Notes under the pieces: generated by a model
What the model was told of the DNA's origin: nothing
What the model saw: the letters and a program-made list of their open reading frames with translations, nothing else
The model's database searches: none
Shown here: in pieces, positions 14,840 through 24,800 of the stretch
How the letters are laid out: every line of letters begins with the position of its first letter
How positions within the stretch are numbered: the stretch's first letter is position 1
Source: an uncultured Granulicatella sp.
Lineage (GTDB): Bacteria > Bacillota > Bacilli > Lactobacillales > Aerococcaceae
Direction: 5' to 3'
Length of the DNA: 37,555 nucleotides
Assembly (NCBI RefSeq): GCF_938030755.1
Contig: NZ_CALHIF010000079.1
Location: 1-37,555, forward strand
Translations under genes and position numbers: made by a program

Positions 14840-17002
14840 CTATCGATTATTAAATTTATTCCAGATATTTTTACCCCATTCCTGAAGTTGATTCCAAATT
14901 TGTTCTCCAGTCTTTTGAGCTTCCTGAATAAAATTATCCAGCGTATTATTTTGATTTTTTTGATTCGATTGTTTCGTTTTCACAGGCTCTACATTAAAGG
15001 CCGTATTGGCTGTATATTGCAGTAAGCCTTCCATCTCTAGTTTAAAGAGCGGCCCTACCCCATCTCTACTGGAAGCAGATAAAGAATAATTTCCGGATTG
15101 GTCATATCCCATCCAAGTTGCCACCACTACATCCGGCGTGTATCCAATCATCCATTGGTCTCTAGAGCCATTTTCATTATTAAGAGCTTCTGTAGTCCCT
15201 GTCTTACCGGCAATAATTTTACCTGAAGGGGAAAATGGAGCTCCTAACCCTTCTTGACCATAGACTGTTAGAAGCATACTTGTCATCTTCTTAGCCACTT
15301 CTTCTGTCGTTACACGATTGTCTTTAACCGCTGTATTATCAACAATGACTTTTCCGTTTGCATCTACAATTTTAGTAACAAAACGAGGTTTCGTACGAAC
15401 ACCTTTATTGGCAAAAGCTGTATAGGCTGAGGCCATTTGGATTGGAGAAACCCCTTTTGTAAGTCCTCCTAAAGCAATCCCTAAATATTCATCTCCTGGA
15501 TCGGTTTCAATTCCAAATTGATGAACTTTTTCAATTCCTTTTTTCAAACCAATCTTATCTAATAGCCACACTGCTGGAGCATTCCAACTTTGGTTCAACG
15601 CTTCTGTCATCGTAACGGTTCCTTGATATTGTTTATTCCAGTTTTCTGGAGTATATTTATCGGATCCATAGGAACGTTTTTCATCCACAAGTACAGAATT
15701 CGGTTGATATCCTTCTTCCAGAGCAGAAGTATATACAGCTAACGGTTTAAACGTAGAACCAGGTTGTGCTTGTAGTTGAGTGGCACGGTTAAATCCACGG
15801 AAGGTATGTTTCTCATTCGTACGTCCTCCAACTGTTGCTAGAACATCTCCATTTTGTGGATCCATAGCAACAGAAGCCGCTTGAGCAATCGTTCCGTCAC
15901 TAGCTTTCGGGAATAACCAACTATTGGAGAAAGTTTCTTCCATATCGGCTTGCATCTTTTGGTCCAAGCCTGTATAGATTTTATACCCTTTATTTAGCAG
16001 TTCTTCTTCACTAATCCCATAATTATTAGTAATTTCGTTAATAACGGCATCAAAATAATAAGGATATTTATAACGAGAGTTTGCTACATAAGCGTCTTGA
16101 ACCGTAATCACTTCCGCTCCGGCTTTATCAGCTTCCTCTTGCGTAATTTTTCCATTAGTCACCATTAATTGTAAGACTGTAGCGCGACGTTTTACCGTTG
16201 CTTCCATATCATCGATTGGATTATACACATTAGGTGCCTTTAAGCTTCCGGTTAATACGGCAGCTTCACTGACGGTTAAATCTTTTGCACTTTTACCAAA
16301 GTAGCGTAAAGACGCATTCTCAATTCCGTATGCGCCATTGCCAAAGTAGGCATTATTTAAATACATCTCTAAAATTTGATCTTTCGAATATTTCTTTTCC
16401 AGCTCAAAACTTAAAAAGAGTTCTTTTGCTTTTCTCAAAAACGTCTGATCTTGTGTTAGAAAGGCATTCTTAGCCAACTGTTGGGTGATAGTACTTCCTC
16501 CACCCGTGACACGACCGCGATTGAGTAATAACCCAAATGTGGCACGTAGGAACCCCATTGGATCAAATCCATGATGATCATAGAACCGCTTATCCTCCGT
16601 AGAAACGAGGGCGTTAATCATATTTGGAGAGATTTGATCGATGGTCACAAATTCTCCTTTGTTTATATTTAACACTCCTGCTTCTTGATTATTACGGTCA
16701 TAAACTTCTGTTACTTGTACCATCCCAGCTCTTAAGCCACTAACATCAGTAGTTTTAGCGGTATAGACTAAAAATGCTGAAAATGCCGTAATAGCCGTAA
16801 GCATAAGGACAAGAATTAATTTCGTCACATGGAATTTTCTCCAAAAACGACGAATAGCTAACATAATCTTATGATTCCAAACTCTTTTTATAATCGATGG
16901 TTGTGTAGGCTCTTCTGTATGACGATGTTCGACTGTCTCTTCTTGTTCTTGATCATGCGTCATGTGATCGACATGATCTTTTTCATTAAATTCTTCGTTC
17001 AT
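14840..17002 (-). CDS. class A penicillin-binding protein (PBP2a-type)
   Basis: A bifunctional cell-wall synthase of 720 aa. An acidic, histidine-rich cytoplasmic N-terminus (1-60) is followed by one membrane helix (61-80). The glycosyltransferase-51 domain has the catalytic glutamate in TEDKRFYDHHG (E136) and GGSTITQQLAKN (168-179). The transpeptidase domain has STFK (S416), SWN (472-474) and KTGT (600-603). The C-terminal tail is Asn/Gln-rich. It polymerises lipid II and cross-links peptides outside the membrane. Length and layout resemble streptococcal PBP2a rather than PBP1a, but I cannot separate them surely. AAAGGAGG precedes ATG 17002. Confidence 0.93.
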   Translation of the reverse strand: MNEEFNEKDHVDHMTHDQEQEETVEHRHTEEPTQPSIIKRVWNHKIMLAIRRFWRKFHVTKLILVLMLTAITAFSAFLVYTAKTTDVSGLRAGMVQVTEVYDRNNQEAGVLNINKGEFVTIDQISPNMINALVSTEDKRFYDHHGFDPMGFLRATFGLLLNRGRVTGGGSTITQQLAKNAFLTQDQTFLRKAKELFLSFELEKKYSKDQILEMYLNNAYFGNGAYGIENASLRYFGKSAKDLTVSEAAVLTGSLKAPNVYNPIDDMEATVKRRATVLQLMVTNGKITQEEADKAGAEVITVQDAYVANSRYKYPYYFDAVINEITNNYGISEEELLNKGYKIYTGLDQKMQADMEETFSNSWLFPKASDGTIAQAASVAMDPQNGDVLATVGGRTNEKHTFRGFNRATQLQAQPGSTFKPLAVYTSALEEGYQPNSVLVDEKRSYGSDKYTPENWNKQYQGTVTMTEALNQSWNAPAVWLLDKIGLKKGIEKVHQFGIETDPGDEYLGIALGGLTKGVSPIQMASAYTAFANKGVRTKPRFVTKIVDANGKVIVDNTAVKDNRVTTEEVAKKMTSMLLTVYGQEGLGAPFSPSGKIIAGKTGTTEALNNENGSRDQWMIGYTPDVVVATWMGYDQSGNYSLSASSRDGVGPLFKLEMEGLLQYTANTAFNVEPVKTKQSNQKNQNNTLDNFIQEAQKTGEQIWNQLQEWGKNIWNKFNNR

Positions 17003-17027
17003 ACAATCCTCCTTTTAAATTGAATCT

Positions 17028-17033
17028 ATTATA
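17028..17033 (-). promoter_or_regulatory. -10 element of the PBP gene
   Basis: A perfect TATAAT on the minus strand, 25 nt before the start codon. The -35 region (TTTTAA at 17 bp) is poor. Confidence 0.45.
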
Positions 17034-17149
17034 CTGTACCACAAATTCTTTTAAAACCACATAGAAGCTTTTGACCTTTTACAAAAAATTAAACGATTCT
17101 TCTTTTACATCCCCGTCTTCTTAGCCCACTCCGTCGCATAAAAGAAATA

Positions 17150-17182
17150 AAGGACGAAGGAAATCTCTTCCTTACGTCCTTA
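17150..17182 (-). terminator. terminator of murA
   Basis: AAGGACGAAGGAAA (17150-17163) pairs with the complementary arm at 17168-17182 with one bulged base. On the minus strand it continues TTTATTTCTTTT. It lies just after the murA stop codon. Confidence 0.75.
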
Positions 17183-17187
17183 TGATG

Positions 17188-18504
17188 TTATACTGCAAAT
17201 AGTCTTTCTAAATCTTCATTACTAAATGCTTGGCCTTCTGGTTCGTTCACACGTTCAATCGTTGCTCCTAAAGCACGCAATTTTTCATGGAATTCAAAGT
17301 ATCCACGGTCTAAGAACTGTAATTCTGTGACTCTTGTATATCCTTTAGCGACCATACCCGCAATAATTAATGCCGCTGCTGCACGTAAGTCCGTTGCTTT
17401 TACTTCTGCTCCAGACAAGACAGAAGCACCCGTCATCACAGCAGTGTGAGAATCAATACGGAATTGAGCTCCCATACGACGCATTTCTTCTAAATGATTG
17501 AAACGGTTCTCGAAAACTGTTTCCGTCATCGTACTAGTTCCTGTTGCTAGCAATTGGGCAATCGTCATTTGCGCTTGCATATCTGTTGGAAATCCTGGAT
17601 GAGGTAATGTTTTCACGTCGGTTGGTTTCAATGAATCTGGACCAATAACACGAATGCCATCTTCCTCTTCAATAAATTGAACGCCCATTTCCCCTAATTT
17701 AGAAATTAAAGGTTGATTGTGCTCCGCAATTGCATCTTCAATAAAGACATTTCCTTTGGTTACCGCTGCTGCGACCATGAAAGTTCCTGCTTCTATACGG
17801 TCCGGGATGATTGAATGGATTGTTCCGTCTAAACGTTCTACCCCTTCTATACGCATACTTTCTGTCCCTGCTCCCACAATTCTAGCACCCATTTTATTTA
17901 AAATATTAGCTAAGTCTACGATTTCTGGTTCACGAGCTACGTTTTCTAAGTGAGTAGTTCCTTTTGCTAATGTTGCAGCCATCATGATATTTTGAGTAGC
18001 ACCTACTGATGGAAAATCTAGGTAAATACGAGCTCCATGCAATTCTTCCGCGTGAGCTTCAATATATCCCTCTGTTTGAACGATCGTTGCCCCCATCGCT
18101 TCGAACCCTTTTAGGTGAAGGTCGATTGGACGACTACCAATGGCACAACCACCTGGCATCGCCACACGCGCATGTCCAAAACGAGCTAATAGTGGACCCA
18201 TCACAACGATTGACGCACGCATTTTGCTCACATATTCAAAAGCAGCAGTCGTTGTAATATCTTTTGTAGCATTCAACGTAATCGCTTTTTCTTCTTCATC
18301 AAATGTGCTTAATACGTTTAGGCTTCCTAATACGTTTAACATCATATGTACATCTGATAAATTCGGTACATTTGTTAAATGAGTAACGCCTTTATCCGCT
18401 AAAATACTTGCTGCTAATATCGGTAATACCGCATTTTTAGCTCCTTCAACTTTTACTGTCCCTTGAAGACGTGTATCGCCACCGCGAACGATCATCTTTT
18501 CCAT
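17188..18504 (-). CDS. murA: UDP-N-acetylglucosamine 1-carboxyvinyltransferase
   Basis: MurA carries out the first committed step of peptidoglycan synthesis, moving enolpyruvate from PEP to UDP-GlcNAc in the cytoplasm. The 438-aa protein has KVEGAKNAVLPILAAS at the N-terminus and the active-site cysteine C120 in MPGGCAIGSRPIDLH, the residue hit by fosfomycin. HPGFPTDMQAQM and DLRAAAALIIAGM are also typical. Low-GC Gram-positives often have two copies. The pairing with a DUF1146 gene, as in Bacillus, suggests the murAA-type copy. GGAGG lies 7 nt before ATG 18504. Confidence 0.96.
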   Translation of the reverse strand: MEKMIVRGGDTRLQGTVKVEGAKNAVLPILAASILADKGVTHLTNVPNLSDVHMMLNVLGSLNVLSTFDEEEKAITLNATKDITTTAAFEYVSKMRASIVVMGPLLARFGHARVAMPGGCAIGSRPIDLHLKGFEAMGATIVQTEGYIEAHAEELHGARIYLDFPSVGATQNIMMAATLAKGTTHLENVAREPEIVDLANILNKMGARIVGAGTESMRIEGVERLDGTIHSIIPDRIEAGTFMVAAAVTKGNVFIEDAIAEHNQPLISKLGEMGVQFIEEEDGIRVIGPDSLKPTDVKTLPHPGFPTDMQAQMTIAQLLATGTSTMTETVFENRFNHLEEMRRMGAQFRIDSHTAVMTGASVLSGAEVKATDLRAAAALIIAGMVAKGYTRVTELQFLDRGYFEFHEKLRALGATIERVNEPEGQAFSNEDLERLFAV

Positions 18505-18531
18505 GAAATAACCTCCGAAAACTCAATCCAA

Positions 18532-18762
18532 TTACTGTATCACATTTTGAATATACTGATTTAAATAGTCTGATAAATCGAATATGACTTTTGCTATACT
18601 TGCGCCCATCCAAATGGCGATAAGTAAAAAGAGGATTCGTGCTTCTTGTACGCGCCCTTTTTTCAGGATTTTTTCAATTTGAATTCCTTGAAGCGCCCAG
18701 TAACTCAGTACGATAAAAGCAATAATTAGCGTCATTCTAACCATCAATGTTACCTGAATCAT
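18532..18762 (-). CDS. DUF1146 small membrane protein (YwzB-like)
   Basis: A 76-aa protein with two membrane helices (about 5-24 and 43-62) and the SYWALQGIQIEKILKK segment between them. Size, topology and position directly before murA match YwzB/DUF1146, of unknown function. The start is uncertain. ATG 18762 follows GGGGG at 7 nt and gives the usual family length. ATG 18780 follows AAAGG at 6 nt and adds six residues. It is 27 bp from murA, so they are co-transcribed. Confidence 0.8.
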   Translation of the reverse strand: MIQVTLMVRMTLIIAFIVLSYWALQGIQIEKILKKGRVQEARILFLLIAIWMGASIAKVIFDLSDYLNQYIQNVIQ

Positions 18763-18844
18763 ACCTATTCCCCCAGTCATATACTGCCTTTCTATACTAT
18801 CATATTTGACCATTAAAAAAAAGCAGGAGATACTTTGGGCTTTA

Positions 18845-18853
18845 TGCTATACT
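18845..18853 (+). promoter_or_regulatory. yigZ promoter (extended -10)
   Basis: TGC-TATACT on the plus strand is an extended -10, 21 nt before the start codon. No good -35 is seen. Confidence 0.5.
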
Positions 18854-18874
18854 GAAAGAAAGCGAGGGAAAAGA

Positions 18875-19510
18875 ATGTTAGAAAAATATAAAACGATTAA
18901 AGAAAATGGCGTTCAAGAAATCAAGATTAAAGGTTCTCGTTTTATTGCACATTTTCAGCGAGTAACAAGCGAAGAAGAAGCGCTCGAATTTATCCAAGCT
19001 ATCAAAAAAGAACATTGGAAAGCCACTCATAACTGCTCTAGTTTTCTTATTGGTGAAAACGATCAAGTACAACGAGCAATGGATGATGGCGAACCTAGCG
19101 GAACAGCAGGTGTTCCCATGCTAGAAGTGTTGAAGAAAAACGAATTAAAAGACATCGCTGTGGTAGTCACTCGTTACTTTGGCGGTACAAAACTAGGAGC
19201 AGGGGGCCTCGTTCGCGCATATTCTGGGGCAGTAAGTGAAGGCCTGAAAGCCATAGGAGTGGTAGAATGTCGGCTTGAGGAACAACTCTCACTTTCTTTC
19301 AACTATGCACATGTAGGAAAAGTGGAATATTATTGTCAAACGAACAATATTCCCATCGTCGATAAAGTCTTCCTCAATAATGTTCAATTCACCTGCAGCC
19401 TCCCTGTTCAAGAGGTTGAAGCTTTCCAAGCAGCCATCATTGAACTTTTACAAAATCAAGTGGAGTTCAAGAGTCTTGGAGAAATGTATACAGAATATCC
19501 AGTTCAATAA
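18875..19510 (+). CDS. yigZ: YigZ/IMPACT family protein
   Basis: A 211-aa protein of the IMPACT/YigZ family, which is linked to translation control in eukaryotes and is of uncertain function in bacteria. The N-terminal domain carries the signature DDGEPSGTAGVPMLEVL, then AVVVTRYFGGTKLGAGGLVRAYSGAV. The C-terminal domain (about 140-205) has the ferredoxin-like fold of YigZ. ATG 18875 was chosen for the GCGAGGG 8 nt upstream and the fit with the family start. It is transcribed divergently from the DUF1146-murA pair and is one of few plus-strand genes. Confidence 0.93.
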   Translation: MLEKYKTIKENGVQEIKIKGSRFIAHFQRVTSEEEALEFIQAIKKEHWKATHNCSSFLIGENDQVQRAMDDGEPSGTAGVPMLEVLKKNELKDIAVVVTRYFGGTKLGAGGLVRAYSGAVSEGLKAIGVVECRLEEQLSLSFNYAHVGKVEYYCQTNNIPIVDKVFLNNVQFTCSLPVQEVEAFQAAIIELLQNQVEFKSLGEMYTEYPVQ

Positions 19511-19512
19511 AT

Positions 19513-19544
19513 AAAGAGGTCTATTCGAATGAATAGACCTCTTT
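19513..19544. terminator. bidirectional terminator between yigZ and the 359-aa gene
   Basis: AAAGAGGTCTATTC (19513-19526) and GAATAGACCTCTTT (19531-19544) form a perfect 14-bp stem with a 4-nt loop between convergent genes. T-rich sequence follows on both strands. Confidence 0.8.
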
Positions 19545-19578
19545 CACTTACGTTTTATATTCGAGGATGGATGGACAG

Positions 19579-19661
19579 AGAAGCTGTGAGAGTATTTAGC
19601 TTCTCCCCCTTCCAATTCCTACACTAGCGGAAACGTTAAGGGCACGGGTTCCAAACGTTTC
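19579..19661. repeat. two further hairpins between the convergent genes
   Basis: AGAAGCT (19579-19585) pairs with AGCTTCT (19598-19604), and GAAACGTT (19630-19637) pairs with AACGTTTC (19654-19661). Neither is followed by a T-run. The terminator at 19513-19544 would already serve both genes, so these are unexplained. Confidence 0.4.
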
Positions 19662-19663
19662 AC

Positions 19664-20743
19664 TTAAAAGAGAAGATTATCAATATCATTTTGCGACAAT
19701 AGAAGTTCCATTTTCGCAAGGCTTGAGTAACGGTTCATCGTTGGCAATTCATCCAAGATGACAATATCTGTTCCAAGTCGTTTTAAGAGCTGATCGACCA
19801 TATTCGAGAGTCTCAATGCAAATGGTCCACTTGTAATAAATCGAAGCGGTACAGCCTCCATCATCATGATGAGTTCTAAAATATAATTCTGAATCGCTTT
19901 TGTCTCTAAATCAGTTTCTTGTAAGAAGATGATTTCACGTTCATCGGCTATCGCCAGCATAAACGCACCTGTTTTATAAAATCCCATGGCCGCAATTGGC
20001 GACAATATCAACTGGATCTCAAAAGTTTCCGGCAAGATTCCTTGAATCACCTTTTTTGCACGTAAGAGCGAGAAATCACTGACTGCAACGGGCTCAGGTT
20101 TTACTTGGAAGAACGGCTTCAATTCTGCAATCTGATTGAAACTGATTTCCTTACGCGTGGTATCAAGCGACTTGACTGCCTTTGTTTTTTGATTATATTC
20201 GAGAACAGCATAGCAATCCGCGTCTTCTTGGTCGAGAATACTAGCAGCCTTCAAGAGCTCCTTCCAGTTGCCTTCTTGCAAGAGAATATCACTCACACGT
20301 AGCACAAACTGGACTTCTGATTTCTTAAGGTCTGCGAATAAATCAAATGGTTCATTGAAACTCGAAATCATTGGCAATTCTCTGGCCCCTTTCACAGGAT
20401 ATCCTTTCTGCTTCAAGTATTCGATTTCCTCTTCATCGAAATCCGCACGTTTTGAAAACTGAATTTCGATGCCTTTTCTAAACCAAAACGCTTCGGTCCG
20501 TTCCTCTCCGACTACCTCATCCGACATGGTTACCAGTCGTTCAGAGAGTCTATAACGAACAAGTTCTTCTTCGTTTTTGAAGAATAATAAACGCAAATCT
20601 TGCTGTTCATCACGTTCAATTAAAAAGAAAAACTTCACTGCTCCTCTTTTATTCTGAAAAGCAAAGGCAGCATTTTTGAGTTCTGTTTGCTTTTTTGCGA
20701 GCTTAAATAGCAATGGTATACTTTGGTACAATTCCTGACTCAT
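19664..20743 (-). CDS. uncharacterised protein (weak DUF6930-like C-terminus)
   Basis: A 359-aa soluble protein that I do not recognise with confidence. The first half is charged, with no signal peptide or membrane segment. The C-terminal part (ending ITSGPFALRLSNMVDQLLKR, then LGTDIVILDELPTMNRYSSL) has the pattern of proteins carrying DUF6930-type domains: residues that position a short partner segment, then LGxxxxxxxELP. That is only a weak resemblance. The start at ATG 20743 follows GGGG; the longer frame starts inside the -10 region. It stands alone, convergent with yigZ. Confidence 0.7.
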   Translation of the reverse strand: MSQELYQSIPLLFKLAKKQTELKNAAFAFQNKRGAVKFFFLIERDEQQDLRLLFFKNEEELVRYRLSERLVTMSDEVVGEERTEAFWFRKGIEIQFSKRADFDEEEIEYLKQKGYPVKGARELPMISSFNEPFDLFADLKKSEVQFVLRVSDILLQEGNWKELLKAASILDQEDADCYAVLEYNQKTKAVKSLDTTRKEISFNQIAELKPFFQVKPEPVAVSDFSLLRAKKVIQGILPETFEIQLILSPIAAMGFYKTGAFMLAIADEREIIFLQETDLETKAIQNYILELIMMMEAVPLRFITSGPFALRLSNMVDQLLKRLGTDIVILDELPTMNRYSSLAKMELLLSQNDIDNLLF

Positions 20744-20777
20744 ATACACTACCCCAATCTTTCTTTTATTCATTTAT

Positions 20778-20783
20778 ATTATA
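20778..20783 (-). promoter_or_regulatory. -10 element upstream of the 359-aa gene
   Basis: A perfect TATAAT on the minus strand, 34 nt before ATG 20743. The -35 hexamer at 17 bp is TATCAA, a weak match. Confidence 0.45.
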
Positions 20784-20995
20784 CTAGCAATCACATAAAT
20801 TTGATAGCGGTTTTATTTTTTTATTTAAAATATTATATATTTCATGCTTTTAAATGATTTAATTCCACCTATAAATCCTTTTTCCCACTATCCAATGAAT
20901 AAATTCGTTTTTTTAATTTTTTATTTTTTCAACTTTTCAAAATTCTTAACATTCTCTTAATCTTTTTTCGGGCTCTTTCTTATTATTTTAAGCAT
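20784..20995. other. AT-rich intergenic stretch with nothing recognised
   Basis: Together with its flanks this gene-free stretch (20744-21059) holds only the -10 element at 20778 and the terminator at 20996-21041. The rest is T-rich on the plus strand, with no open frame of note, no repeat and no RNA gene that I can recognise. Confidence 0.6.
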
Positions 20996-21041
20996 AAAAA
21001 TACCCCCTCAAGCATTGTATGAACAGTCCTTGACGGGGTAT
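20996..21041 (-). terminator. terminator of the lipoprotein gene
   Basis: ATACCCC (21000-21006) and TCAAG (21008-21012) pair with CTTGA (21029-21033) and GGGGTAT (21035-21041), with a single mismatch. On the minus strand the stem runs into TTTTT. Confidence 0.8.
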
Positions 21042-21059
21042 CTTATAAACAATATTTAA

Positions 21060-21683
21060 TTAGCGATCAATCTCCGTAATTTTTCCAGTTGCGTTAGAAA
21101 TCTTAACGTTCACTTGTTGTCCATTCACGAATAGATCGAATTCCCAGATAATTTCACCATTATCTTTGTCTACGCTCCACTCACGAAGAACTCCTGTTGG
21201 GAATTCTTTTTGAGCGATTGCTGCCATCTCATCTACTTGTTTCAAAGTAGCTAAGTCAATTTTTTCTTCATCATGTTCTTCTTTATCTGAAGTTGTTTCA
21301 TTCACCTTCATGAAAGTCTTTGTTGACTTATCATAACGGTACGTATATTCATTTGTATCATTCATCGCTTCTACTTCATAGAACATCCCATTTGAGTATT
21401 CTAATGCAGTAATATCAAGATTTGGGAATTCTTTTTTAAATGCATCTACAATTTCTTTTTGCATTGCATTTTGTCTTCCCATTGCATCTTCTGAAGCGTT
21501 TGTCGTTACAGTTGTATTTGTAGCAGTCGTAGCCGATGCTTGAGTTGTCGCTTGTACAGTCGTTGCTTGAGCTGTAGTTGCTTGCGTAGTCTCTGAAGGT
21601 GCTGCTTGATTTGAACAGGCTGCTAGCAGGCTTGCGGCTGCAAGACTTAAGATCTTTGTTGTTTTTTCATTTTTTCGATCCAT
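21060..21683 (-). CDS. lipoprotein with PepSY-like repeats
   Basis: A 207-aa exported lipoprotein. The short signal sequence ends in SLLAACSNQ with the lipidated cysteine at residue 22 (lipobox LAAC). A low-complexity Thr/Ala/Gln linker (about 27-65, repeated ATT and QATT) would span the cell wall. Two PepSY-like halves follow: VDAFKKEFPNLDITALEYSN, then a WEFDLFVNGQQVNVKIS region with the final NATGKITEID. PepSY domains often inhibit proteases or bind peptides; the function here is unknown. It is transcribed alone, between the rpoC terminator and its own. No clear ribosome binding site is present, and the promoter lies very close. Confidence 0.85.
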   Translation of the reverse strand: MDRKNEKTTKILSLAAASLLAACSNQAAPSETTQATTAQATTVQATTQASATTATNTTVTTNASEDAMGRQNAMQKEIVDAFKKEFPNLDITALEYSNGMFYEVEAMNDTNEYTYRYDKSTKTFMKVNETTSDKEEHDEEKIDLATLKQVDEMAAIAQKEFPTGVLREWSVDKDNGEIIWEFDLFVNGQQVNVKISNATGKITEIDR

Positions 21684-21698
21684 TCTTAAGTTTCAGCT

Positions 21699-21729
21699 AT
21701 TATACAACACTATTTTGTTAGAACTTCAA
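21699..21729 (-). promoter_or_regulatory. lipoprotein gene promoter with very short leader
   Basis: A perfect TATAAT (21699-21704) ends 15 nt before the ATG. A TTGAAG lies 19 bp further upstream (21724-21729). The mRNA would begin about 8 nt before the start codon. Confidence 0.5.
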
Positions 21730-21753
21730 AGAAACTTTTACGAATTATTGAAG

Positions 21754-21786
21754 AAAAAACACCCTATTGAAACCATCAATAGGGTG
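21754..21786 (-). terminator. terminator of rpoBC
   Basis: CACCCTATTGA (21760-21770) and TCAATAGGGTG (21776-21786) form a perfect 11-bp stem with a 5-nt loop. The minus-strand RNA continues with six U residues. Confidence 0.9.
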
Positions 21787-21800
21787 CTTGAATTCACAGA

Positions 21801-24800
21801 TTATTCATTTGTGTCTTCTTCAGAAGGTGTTAGCTCACCAACAAGAACTTCCGTTTGTTCCACTGGTAATACTGGTTCTGAAGTACTTGTTTCCATATTG
21901 CGGTAACGAGCCATACCTGTACCAGCAGGGATGATCTTACCGATGATAACATTTTCCTTCAATCCGAGTAAGTGGTCTTTCTTGCCGCGGATAGAAGCAT
22001 CTGTCAAGACACGAGTTGTTTCTTGGAATGATGCAGCAGACAAGAAGCTGTTTGTTTCTAATGAAGCTTTTGTAATACCTAATAATACAGGACGAGCTGT
22101 CGCAGGTACTTCACCGTTCATGATTGCAGAGCGGTTACGTTCTGTAAAGTCTGCAATGTCTAATAATGTTCCTGGAAGGATTTCTGTTGAACCTGGATCC
22201 ATTACGCGAACTTTACGTAACATTTGACGAACCATTACTTCAACGTGTTTATCTCCGATTTCTACCCCTTGCATACGGTATACTTTTTGTACTTCACGTA
22301 ATAAGTAGTTTTCAACGGATAATACATCACGAACACGTAATAATTCTTTAGGATCGATAGAACCTTCCGTTAATGGAGCACCACGATCGATGATTTGTCC
22401 TTCTTCCACTTTTAGACGAGCTGTAAATGGAACTGTGTAAGAACGAGTATCTGTAGAGCCTTTAATCGTAATTTCTTTTGTACGACTTCCAGCATTTTCT
22501 TCGATAGAAACTACTTCACCCGCTACTTCACTGATTGTCGCAACCCCTTTTGGATTACGCGCTTCGAAGATTTCTTGGATACGAGGTAAACCTTGGGTAA
22601 TATCGTCTCCGGCAACCCCACCGGTATGGAACGTACGCATTGTTAACTGTGTACCAGGTTCCCCGATGGATTGAGCAGCAATTGTACCAACTGCTTCCCC
22701 CACTTCAACTTCTGAACCTGTAGCTAAGTTACGTCCATAACAGTATTTACATACCCCATGTTTTGTATCACATGTGAACGCTGAACGAATGGTAATTTCT
22801 TCGATTCCAGCTTCGATAATCTTACGAGCAATATCTTCAGTAATGATTTCATTGCGTGCTACTAACACTTCACCTGTTTCAGGATGTTTCACTGAACGTT
22901 GTGCGTAACGTCCTAACATACGTTCTTCAAGTGTTTCAATGATTTCATTTCCTTCTTTAATCGCAGTAATTGTTAAACCACGATCGCTTCCGCAGTCTGT
23001 TTCACGAATAATCACATCTTGCGCAACGTCTACTAAACGACGAGTTAAGTAACCTGAATCGGCTGTCTTCAAGGCCGTATCGGTCATCCCTTTACGAGCA
23101 CCGTGAGTAGATAGGAACATTTCCATAACGGTTAACCCTTCACGGAAGTTTGATGTAACCGGTAATTCCATGATCTTACCGTTAGGAGCGGCCATCAACC
23201 CACGCATACCAGCAAGCTGAGTAAAGTTAGAGATGTTACCACGGGCTCCAGAGTCACTCATCATGAAGATTGGGTTACGAGAACCTAATGTGCGAATTAA
23301 CGCTTTTTGGATATCATCTTTCGCTTTGTTCCATGTTTCAATAACACGTTCATAACGTTCATCATCTGTAATTAAACCACGACGGAATAATTTAGAGATG
23401 TTGTCGACTTGTTTATGTGCATCTTCAAGAATTTCTTTCTTGTTATCTGCAACTGAAATATCTGCAATCCCTACTGTTAAACCAGCACGAGTTGAGAATT
23501 TATAACCTAAGTCTTTCATACGGTCTAACATCATTGAAGTTTCAGTGATATGGAATCGTTTGAACACTTCCGCGATGATTTGGCCTAAGTTTTTCTTCTT
23601 AAATGGCGAAACGATTTCTCGTTTAGCAATTTCTTCTTTAATGTTTGCTCCTGGCTCTAAGAAGTATTTATCTGGTGTAGCTACTTCTAAATTATCCATT
23701 GTTGGTTCATTTAAGTAAGGGAATTCGTTTGGCATGATTTCGTTGAATAATAATTTACCAACAGTCGTTACCATCATTCTCTCTTTTTGCCAATCAGTAA
23801 ATGGTTTATGAGCAAGTGAGCTTGCTGGAACTGCAATACGGCTGTGTAAATGTACATAACCATTGTTATAAGCCAATACTGCTTCGTCCATGTCTTTGAA
23901 GAACATCCCTTCACCAACACGGCCTTCTTGTTCCATTGTTAAGTAATAGTTCCCTAAAACCATGTCTTGAGATGGAGTAACAACTGGTTTACCATCTTTA
24001 GGGTTTAGGATGTTTTGAGCAGCTAACATTAGTAAGCGAGCTTCAGATTGAGCTTCTTGAGACAGTGGCACGTGAACCGCCATTTGGTCTCCGTCGAAGT
24101 CGGCATTGTAGGCTTCACACACTAATGGGTGAAGGCGGATAGCACGACCTTCTACTAGAGTTGGTTCAAAAGCTTGAATCCCTAGTCTGTGAAGTGTCGG
24201 TGCACGGTTCAATAGAACTGGGTGCTCACGAATCACTTCTTCAAGGATTCCCCAAATATCATCATCTAAACGTTCAATTTTACGTTTAGCGCTCTTAATG
24301 TTTCCAGCGATTTCACGTTCAACTAATTCTTTCATTACGAAAGGTTTGAATAATTCAATCGCCATTTCTTTTGGAAGACCACATTGGTACATCTTCAAGT
24401 TTGGTCCTACTACGATTACTGAACGTCCAGAGTAGTCTACACGTTTACCAAGTAGGTTTTGACGGAAACGACCTTGTTTACCTTTAAGCATGTGACTTAA
24501 TGATTTCAATGGACGGTTACCTGGTCCAGTAACTGGACGGCCACGACGACCATTATCGATTAAAGCATCCACAGCTTCTTGTAACATACGTTTTTCATTT
24601 TGAACGATGATACGAGGTGCATTTAATTCTAATAAACGTTTTAGACGGTTATTACGGTTAATCACACGACGGTATAAATCGTTTAAGTCACTTGTTGCAA
24701 AACGTCCACCTTCTAATTGAACCATTGGACGTAAATCTGGTGGGATAACTGGAATAACATCCATGACCATCCAACCAGGTTTGTTTCCTGATTCTTTGAA

